From Spiroplasma diminutum CUAS-1 (lineage in GTDB: Bacteria; Bacillota_I; Bacilli_A; Mycoplasmatales; Mycoplasmataceae), in the NCBI RefSeq assembly GCF_000439455.1, contig NC_021833.1, forward strand, positions 868,001-932,000: a stretch of DNA of 64,000 nucleotides, in the 5' to 3' direction. Both the position numbers and the translations under genes were made by a program. Shown piece by piece: positions 57,129 to 64,000 of the stretch; the first letter of the stretch is position 1, and every line of letters begins with the position of its first letter. The notes below the pieces were generated by a model. That model had not been told where the DNA came from, did no database searches, and saw only the letters and a list, made by a program, of their open reading frames with translations.

Positions 57129-58661
57129 ATGGGATTAGTATTTTTAGAAAATTTAACACATGCAAATGGCGGAAAGAAACTATATGATGGAACCAATTTC
57201 AGATTAAATAGAGGAGAACATATTGCTTTAATTGGTCCAAATGGAGCTGGAAAAACAACATTATTAAATATAATTGCTGGAAAAATGTTGTCTGATAAAG
57301 GAGAATTAAAAATTCATCCTAAAACTAAAATTGGTTACTTAGATCAACATCAAGAAGTTAATTTAGAAGAAACAGTTGATCTATATTTAAAAGGAGCTTT
57401 CTCTGAGCTTTTTGAATTAGAAGCAAGGATGAATAAGATTTATGAAGATATGGCAATTGAATATAATGAAGATGATTTGGTTAAAGCATTAAGTTATCAA
57501 GATACGCTTAATTTAAATGAGTTTGATTCAATTGATAAGAGAATTGGAAACTTAGTTACTGGTTTAGGTATTGGATTAGATAAACTTGATAAAAAAATGG
57601 GTGAATTAAGTGGTGGACAAAGAGGAAAGGTTATTCTTGCTAAACTATTATTAAGTGGAGATGACTTTTTATTACTTGATGAGCCTACAAACTTTTTAGA
57701 CTTAGAACAAGTAAAATGACTTGCTAAATTTTTACAATCATTTGAAAAAGCATTCATAATGGTTTCACATGATAATGATTTTATAAATAAAACTTGTGGG
57801 ATTATCTATGCACTTGATAATTTAAAACTAACTAGATATGTTGGAAATTATGATAAATATTTAGAAGAAGCAGAAATACAAAAAGAGCAATATGATAAAG
57901 CATTTGCTTCACAACAAAAAGAAATTAAAAAATTAGAAACTTATGTTGCTAAAAATAAAGCAAGGGCCTCAACTGCAAAATCTGCACAATCAAGACAGAA
58001 ACAACTTGAAAAAATTGATGTTATGCAAGAAAGAAGAGATTTAACTAAACCAAAGTTTAGTTTTTCTTACAAAAGACCAAGCACTAATGTAATTGTTAAA
58101 GCTCAAAATTTAATTATTGGATATGATTCAGCACTTTTACATGAACTTAATTTTGAATTAAGAGAAGGTGAAAAATGTATTATCAGTGGAAGAAATGGTA
58201 TTGGTAAAACAACTTTTTTAAAAACTATGTCTACAGAAATACCTGCTTTCAAAGGTGAGGTTCAACTTGGTAATGCTGTTGAATATGCATACTTTAAACA
58301 AATTGAAGATATTAGAGGAATCACTCCAATTAAATACATTATGGACAGATTTGAGGGTATAACTGAATCTGAAGCAAGAGCTAAAATCGCACAATTTGGA
58401 GTTAAGAGTGGATTAATGATGCAACCAATGGAAAAACTTTCAGGGGGAGAACAAACTAGAATTAGATTAGCAGCACTAAGTATGATACCGTGTAGTTTAT
58501 TAGTACTTGATGAACCAACAAACCATATTGATGTTCTTGCAAAAGAAGCATTATTAGAAGCAATAGAAAGTTTTAAAGGTACTGTTATTTTAACAACTCA
58601 CGATATTAATTTTTCTACAAATTGAGCGAATAGAACTTTAGACTTTTCTGATTTAGTGTAA
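57129..58661 (+). CDS. ABC-F family ribosomal ATPase
   Basis: Twin ABC-domain protein without membrane part, acting on ribosomes. 510 residues. Domain 1: GPNGAGKTTLLN, LSGGQRGKVILAKLL, LDEPTNFLDLEQ. Linker with KNKARASTAKSAQSRQKQLEK. Domain 2: GRNGIGKTTFLK, LSGGEQTRIRLAAL, LDEPTNHID. It resembles the housekeeping YbiT/YkpA group more than acquired resistance Msr/Lsa types, by eye. TGA codons are Trp. Confidence 0.92.
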
Positions 58662-58697
58662 ATTATAAATAATATATTTTCATATAAAATATACTTT

Positions 58698-58732
58698 AAA
58701 AAAACTAGTTACATACGTAAACTAGTTTTTTT
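58698..58732. terminator. terminator between ABC-F and ispE (convergent)
   Basis: 13-bp arms AAAAAAACTAGTT/AACTAGTTTTTTT with a short loop. The minus-strand ispE stop lies inside it. Confidence 0.8.
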
Positions 58733-59389
58733 AATAAAAGTTGAGCCAGATCCAGTCATTTGGCCATATTCTCTATAATCAGCTAAATTTGGATATAATT
58801 TTATTGCTGGTATTTCTAACATGTTATTTTCATATTTGTTTTTTCAAGCTTTTATATCATCAAACTTTTTATAAACTTCAGATGTATTACAATTTATATT
58901 TGTAAATATTAAATCACTTTTATAAATCTTTTTGTTGCTTGATATTTCTTTGATCTTATCTCCATAACCTTTTACTTTTGCTGTATGATAACCACTTATA
59001 AAATAATAGCAATCACTGCCTATTTCTTTTGCAACTCTTTTTAAAATTCTTTTAGAGTTACTAAAATATTTTATTACAGTTACTGCATTACTACTTCCTC
59101 CACCCATTCCAGAACCTAATGGAATATTTTTTTTAATATCAATTTTATAATATTTTGTAATTACATGCTCTTCTCTCAAAATATTTAAAACTTGAAAAAT
59201 AAAATTATTTTTTTCAAGTTCTTTTATATTACAAGTAATAGTATCAAAACTTTTATTACTTTCCACTATTGTGATCTCATCATATAAATCTTCAACAATA
59301 GTAAAGACTGAATTTATTTTGTGTAATATCCCTTTTTTCTTTTTCACTTTTAAATATAAATTAACTTTTGCAAAGCTTTTTAATTTCAT
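58709..59389 (-). CDS. ispE: 4-diphosphocytidyl-2-C-methyl-D-erythritol kinase
   Basis: GHMP kinase of the MEP pathway. 226 residues, short for IspE (~280). SFAKVNLYLKV, PLGSGMGGGSSNAV (GHMP motif 2) and MTGSGST (motif 3) are present, so the core is complete and the shortening is in loops. It ends inside the terminator hairpin. The start shares a base with the rsmA stop. With ispF it supports the MEP pathway. Confidence 0.88.
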
Positions 59390-60180
59390 TAGTTTACCTC
59401 ATTATACATTTCTATAAACTGCTCAACATTTATATTCTCGGGTCTTAGATTTTCATTAATATTTATTTTATTTAAAATATCCAAAGCTTTTTCTTTATTG
59501 TTTGTTATGTTTGTTAAATTATTAAGAATAGTTTTTCTTTTATTATTAAATAATTTTCTTACAAAGCTTACAAATTTAATATCATCTTTAACTTTTGATA
59601 AATTATTCTCATTAAAAGTTAAAGAAATAATAGCTGAATCAACTTTTGGAATTGGTTTAAACATATTTTTGTTAACTGTAAATTCGTATTCAACATTAGA
59701 ATAAAGTTGAGCTGCTACAGATAGGTTATTGTAATTTTTTTCATTTGCTTTGGCACAAATTCTCTGTGCAACTTCCTTTTGAACCATAAATATAGCTTTA
59801 TTCAAATTTTTAGAAATACTTAATGTTCTAAAAATAATTTCACTCGTTATATAATAAGGAGTATTTGAAATTAAAGATACTTTTTTAAATTTTTCATTTT
59901 GTAATAATTCTTTAAAATTAACTTCTAGACAATCTTTCATAATTAGTTCAAATTTATTTGAACTAATTTCTGAATTTAATATTTGCTCCATATCTCTATC
60001 AATTTCAATTGCTATCACTTTTGCAAATCTATTTACAAGTTCTTTAGTTAAAGCACCTCTTCCAGGCCCAATTTCAATTATTAAATGATCTTCATCTTGA
60101 TCTAATATATCAATAATTTTTTTTATTAAATTTTTATCTGATATAAAATTTTGACCAAATTTCTTTTTTGCAAATTCCAT
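59389..60180 (-). CDS. rsmA: 16S rRNA dimethyltransferase (RsmA/KsgA)
   Basis: Dimethylates two adjacent adenosines near the 3' end of 16S rRNA. 263 residues. FGQNFISDKNLI, SAM motif IIEIGPGRGALT, SNTPYYITSEI (the NxPY motif). ATG 60180; 1 base after the rnmV stop. rnmV-rsmA order is standard in Firmicutes. Confidence 0.96.
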   Translation of the reverse strand: MEFAKKKFGQNFISDKNLIKKIIDILDQDEDHLIIEIGPGRGALTKELVNRFAKVIAIEIDRDMEQILNSEISSNKFELIMKDCLEVNFKELLQNEKFKKVSLISNTPYYITSEIIFRTLSISKNLNKAIFMVQKEVAQRICAKANEKNYNNLSVAAQLYSNVEYEFTVNKNMFKPIPKVDSAIISLTFNENNLSKVKDDIKFVSFVRKLFNNKRKTILNNLTNITNNKEKALDILNKININENLRPENINVEQFIEMYNEVN

Positions 60181-60181
60181 C

Positions 60182-60712
60182 TTATTCTCCTATTATTTTT
60201 TTAATATCTTCTACATTCAAATTCATTAAATTTAATCATTTAAATAATCTTTTTGAATTAATTTTTTCACTTCAATTATATTTTTTAGCAATTTTTTTTC
60301 TTGCATCTGATTCAAAAAAATCATTATACAAGAATTCTTTTCAAGTTATACTTTCATTTTCAGTTTCGAATGTAATTAAATTATTTAAAGCATCTTTTAT
60401 ATCTTCTTCTTGAGCTTCTGCAATTCCAATTTTTTTTGAATTAATTATTCTTCTTTTATTGATAAATGCATTAAAACATTTAAAATTAAGATAGGTATTA
60501 ATAGTGTCACGAATTTTTAAACCAGGTCCATCTGGATCTGTTAGTATTATTACACCACGTACATTATTAACATCCGAAATAAAATTTAATGTATTTTTAG
60601 ATAAAGCAAGTCCATTGGTTTCAATCGTGTCCACATTATCATTTCCAAATATTTTTTTAAGTTTGATAGTGTCTGTTACACCTTCTACAACTACAACTTG
60701 TTTTATTTTCAT
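60182..60712 (-). CDS. rnmV: ribonuclease M5
   Basis: Toprim nuclease that matures 5S rRNA. 176 residues. VVVVEGVTDTIKLKK and ILTDPDGPGLKIRDTI are the Toprim Glu and DxD motifs; C-terminal M5 domain. Two ATGs fit; 60712 has better spacing to GGGAAGG. TGA in TWKEF is Trp. First of rnmV-rsmA-ispE. Confidence 0.95.
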
Positions 60713-60759
60713 AAACATACCTTCCCGTGTACAATGCTAGTATTTTAAATACATATATA

Positions 60760-60771
60760 GTATAATTATAC
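60760..60771. promoter_or_regulatory. palindromic -10 between rnmV and mreB
   Basis: GTATAATTATAC is a perfect 12-bp palindrome containing TATAAT on both strands, 36 bases before mreB. It may serve mreB and possibly rnmV. No clear -35 on either side. Confidence 0.5.
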
Positions 60772-60806
60772 ACGAAGGGTTTTTTCTTATAGAGGAGGAA
60801 ATAAAT

Positions 60807-61850
60807 ATGGCATCATGAGATCGTAAAAGAGAATTTGTTGCTTTAGACTTAGGAACAGCTAACGTAGTTGCTTACCTAGGTGGACAAGGTATCATTTATA
60901 ATGAACCTTCAACTATGGCATACGATATTCACACAAACACAGTTGTGGCATCAGGTGAACAAGCATACGAAATGATCGGAAAAACAAATGAAGACATTAG
61001 AATGGTTGTACCATTAGTTGATGGGGTTATAGCAGACCTTGACGCAGCAAAAGATTTAATTAAAATAATCTTTTCACGTATTAAATTATCAGATATCTTA
61101 AAAAATGCATTAGTAGTTCTTGCCTGCCCTTCAGGAGTTACTGAATTAGAAAGAAGTGCATTGAAACAAGTTGTTGCAGATATGGGAGCAAGAAATGTTC
61201 TTGTTGAAGAAGAAGTTAAATTATCAGCAATCGGAGCTGGAATTAACATTAATATCGCAAGTGGACACTTAGTTGTTGACATTGGTGGAGGAACAACAGA
61301 TATAGCTATTATTTCAGCTGGAGATATTGTTATTTCAAGATCAATTAAAGTTGCTGGAAATCACTTAGATGAAGAAATAAGAAAATATATTCGTGCTGAA
61401 TACAACGTATTAATCGGAATTAAAACTGCAGAAAAAATCAAAATTGAAATTGGTGCATTAACAAAAATAGATAATGGACGTACATTCCGTGCATTCGGAC
61501 GTGATGTTATCTCTGGTTTACCAAGAGAAGTAGTTATCTCACCTGATGAAGTGAAAAACGCTTTATTAGCACCATTCTCAAAAATTACAGACCTAATTGT
61601 TGAAGTTATGGAAAACACACCAGCTGAATTAGCTGGAGATATCATTAGAAATGGTATTACAATTTGTGGAGGAGGAGCTTTAATTAGAGGAGTTGATACT
61701 TACTTTGAATCAATTTTCCAATTAAAAGTAACTAGAGCTCAAGATCCATTACTAACAGTTATTGAAGGTACAAAAGAATACGAAAAACAAGCAGAAAAAT
61801 GATTAGAAGTTGTTGCATTACGTGATTCAAGAGAATACAACATTAAATAA
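60807..61850 (+). CDS. mreB: MreB, canonical paralogue
   Basis: Actin-like cytoskeletal ATPase shaping the cell. 347 residues. Phosphate 1 ALDLGTANVVAYL, phosphate 2 VVDIGGGTTDIAII, GNHLDEEI, and adenosine site ICGGGALIRGV are intact. In wall-less Spiroplasma MreB underlies the helical shape and motility. The ATG at 60807 has GAGGAGG; TGA at codon 4 (MASWDRK) is Trp. Codon use (CGT, more C-ending codons) suggests high expression. Confidence 0.97.
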
Positions 61851-61851
61851 T

Positions 61852-61881
61852 AAAAAAGGAAGTAGATAAACTTCCTTTTTT
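61852..61881 (+). terminator. terminator between the two mreB genes
   Basis: 12-bp arms AAAAAAGGAAGT/ACTTCCTTTTTT with a 6-base loop; 1 base after the mreB stop. Confidence 0.9.
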
Positions 61882-61961
61882 ATTTTGTTTTTTGGATTTT
61901 TTTGTAGATTATTTCAAAAAAGCGTTTAAACTATTGATATATAGTAAAGTGAGGTAGTCTA

Positions 61962-62972
61962 GTGGCAAGAGTAAGTTTAAGATCAAGAAAACATATTGCA
62001 ATTGATATAGGTACAAGCAAAACAAGAATTTTTATTGAGCAATTAGGAATGGTTTTTAATGAAGCTAGCTTGATTGCACAAGATTACAATACTAGGAAAG
62101 TAATTGCTATTGGAGATCAGGCAAAGAAATTTGTTGGTAAATTGAGTGGCGCAATGCAAATCAAAAGTTTACTAAAAAGGGGCGTTCTAACTGATATAAA
62201 TTTATTAAAACAATTTCTTTCAACTGTTTTAAGTAAATATGAGGATGAAGTTAAAAACTCAGTTGTAACTTTAGCATGTCCAATAAGCATGCCATTGTTA
62301 GAAAGAAAGGCATTAATTGAAGCGGTAAAATCAATTGGAGCTTCAAATGTCATAGTAGAAGATGATATTAAATTAGCTTTACTAGGAGCTGGTTTTGATA
62401 TATTTACTTCAAATTCTCTTATGTGTTTAGATTTAGGAGCCGGAAAAACAACAGTTGGTGTTGTTAATAATGGAGAAACAATAAATTTCAAATGATCAAA
62501 GGCTTCTGGTGAAGTTATAGATCAAGAAATTATTAAACATTTAAAATCTAAAGAAGGAATTCTTTTGGGAGATATAAGTGCAGAAGCTGTAAAAATAGCT
62601 GTTGGTACCATAATTAAAACAAAAGAACCTCTTAAAACAAAAGCATATGGATATGATTTAAACTCTTCAAGACCTAAGGAGATTGAAGTACAAGATAAAG
62701 ATATATCAAAAATTATATTGTCTGTGTTTGGCAATATAACAACTACAATCACTTCTTTACTTGAAGAAACTCAAAGTGAAGTAGCTGGAGATATCATTAA
62801 AAATGGTCTAATTATAACTGGGGGTTTAGCTAAAATTCCTGGAGTGAAATTATTTTTTGAAAACTTTTTTGAAATTCCAGTAACGGTTGCAAAAAACTGT
62901 TCCACTTCAACTATCGAAGGTGCAATAATGCATAAAGATAAAACCTTCGATATAATTGAAGAAATGGAATAA
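61962..62972 (+). CDS. mreB: MreB, divergent paralogue
   Basis: 336 residues, clearly MreB family but divergent. Phosphate 1 AIDIGTSKTRIFI; phosphate 2 CLDLGAGKTTVGVV in place of DIGGGTTDIA; IITGGLAKIPGV as adenosine site. GTG start at 61962 with GAGGT upstream; no ATG fits. TGA in NFKWSKA is Trp. AT-rich codon use typical of the window, unlike the first mreB. Own terminator follows. Spiroplasma carry several MreB paralogues, which are not interchangeable. Confidence 0.93.
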
Positions 62973-62973
62973 T

Positions 62974-63010
62974 TAATAAAAAAATAGGACTTAGTCTTAT
63001 TTTTTTATTA
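62974..63010 (+). terminator. terminator after second mreB
   Basis: 18-bp arms with one G-U pair around AGTCTTA and flanking A/T runs; ends the second mreB before argS. Confidence 0.85.
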
Positions 63011-63040
63011 AAATATAAATGTAGAATTTAGAGGCTAAAT

Positions 63041-64000
63041 ATGAATATACTTGTAAATAAAATTAAAATTATTCTTGAAGATGCTGTCAAAAAATTAAAA
63101 TTAAAAGGTACCATAAGTGTTGAAAGACCAAAATTAATTCAGGATGCTGATTTTGCAACAAACTTTGCCTTAATTAACTCAAAATTAAATGATTCAAATC
63201 CAATTCAAATAGCAGAACTTATTGTTAATGAAGTAAAAAGCAATGATCTATTTGAAAATGTAGAATTTGTCAAACCAGGATTTATAAATTTTAGAATTAA
63301 TAAATCAAATTTATTTGAGGTATTAAATGAAGTATTAAATAAAAAAGAGAATTATGGAAAATCAACTAATAAAAATTTAAAGTATAATCTTGAACTAGTC
63401 TCTGCAAATCCAACAGGTTATTTACATGTAGGACATGCAAGAAATGGAGCAATTGGAGATTCTGTTGCAAGAATTTTAAAATTTGCTGGTTATGAGGTTG
63501 AAACTGAATATTATACAAATGATGCAGGAAATCAAATAAATATTTCAGCTGCTACTCTTTTCTACCATTACAAAAAAATGCAAGGATTAGACGTTACTAA
63601 ACCAGACGAAACTTATGGTGGAGATATGTATGAAGAAATTGCACAAATGTTTATTGATGAATACAAAAATAAATTTGAACATATTCAAATAGTTAATAAT
63701 AAAATAGATGACTTTGAAGTAAATAATCTATTTAGAAGTAAATCAATAGAATTTTTTATGAAAGAAATAAAAAAACAATTAAGTGATTTTGATGTTAATA
63801 TTGATTTTTATTCAAGTGAAGCGAAAATGTATGAAAATAATTCTATTAATAAAATTATTGATAAATATAAAGAGCTAAATGCAACTTATGAAAAAGAAGA
63901 TGCATTGTGATTAAAGACAACTCAATTTGGTGATGATAAAGATAGAGTTTTGAAAAAAACTGATGGTACTTTTACTTATATAACCCCAGATATTGCATCA
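63041..64000 (+). CDS. argS: arginyl-tRNA synthetase, N-terminal part (runs off window)
   Basis: Charges tRNA-Arg. 320 residues present. N-terminal additional domain ([11 protein letters not shown]), then class I signature [21 protein letters not shown] and [14 protein letters not shown] at 63908-63910 is Trp and the frame runs to the window end ([16 protein letters not shown]). ATG 63041 after AGAGG. Confidence 0.97.

Overview
This 64-kb window looks like part of a Spiroplasma chromosome, i.e. a wall-less mollicute. The DNA is very AT-rich. Nearly every gene is interrupted by in-frame TGA unless TGA is read as tryptophan; I saw TGG as a Trp codon only twice (purB and the YczE-like gene). Two adjacent mreB paralogues in a mollicute point to Spiroplasma. 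All genes below were rebuilt by joining reading frames across TGA. Most are on the minus strand, with plus-strand islands at 7.2-8.0, 17.2-18.3, 57.1-58.7 and 60.8-64.0 kb. I found no tRNA or rRNA gene, CRISPR array or intact insertion sequence.

Layout. 1-7.0 kb: 5' end of guaA, then the pyruvate dehydrogenase operon lplA-pdhA-pdhB-aceF-lpdA. 7.2-11.9 kb: HAD phosphatase, peptidases PepF and PepA, and a GIY-YIG protein. 11.9-16.3 kb: tuf with its own promoter and the str operon rpsL-rpsG-fusA. 16.4-24.1 kb: an accessory block of unrecognised proteins: a 736-residue protein with a possible cryptic MinD/CpaE-like fold between disordered arms, an 843-residue membrane protein with three repeats, a PD-(D/E)XK nuclease-like protein and a small coiled coil. 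24.4-31.1 kb: an operon with an ABC-ATPase-like protein lacking Walker A, then nrnA-like, tdk, prfA, prmC and a membrane protein. 31.2-38.7 kb: rpmE, hpt, a purine permease behind a guanine-type purine riboswitch, fba, an ECF S component, pyrG and rpoE.

38.7-45.5 kb: HD hydrolase, gltX, ispF, then rsmG-parA-parB-yyzM-ychF, which resembles the gidB-soj-spo0J-yyzM-yyaF order of Bacillus. 45.6-56.8 kb: a tightly packed nine-gene run prs-pth-purA-purB-hpt-like-metG-mnmG and two amino-acid permeases. 57.1-64 kb: ABC-F ATPase, the rnmV-rsmA-ispE operon, two mreB genes and the 5' part of argS.

How the genes fit together. Purine metabolism recurs: guaA, hpt, permease plus riboswitch, purA, purB, prs and a degenerate hpt paralogue, as expected of an organism living on base salvage. 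ispE and ispF indicate an MEP isoprenoid pathway. The most novel candidates are the 17-24 kb scaffold/ATPase/nuclease block, the catalytically degenerate ABC-like and HPRT-like paralogues, and the near-identical lipoyl-domain repeat shared by aceF and lpdA.
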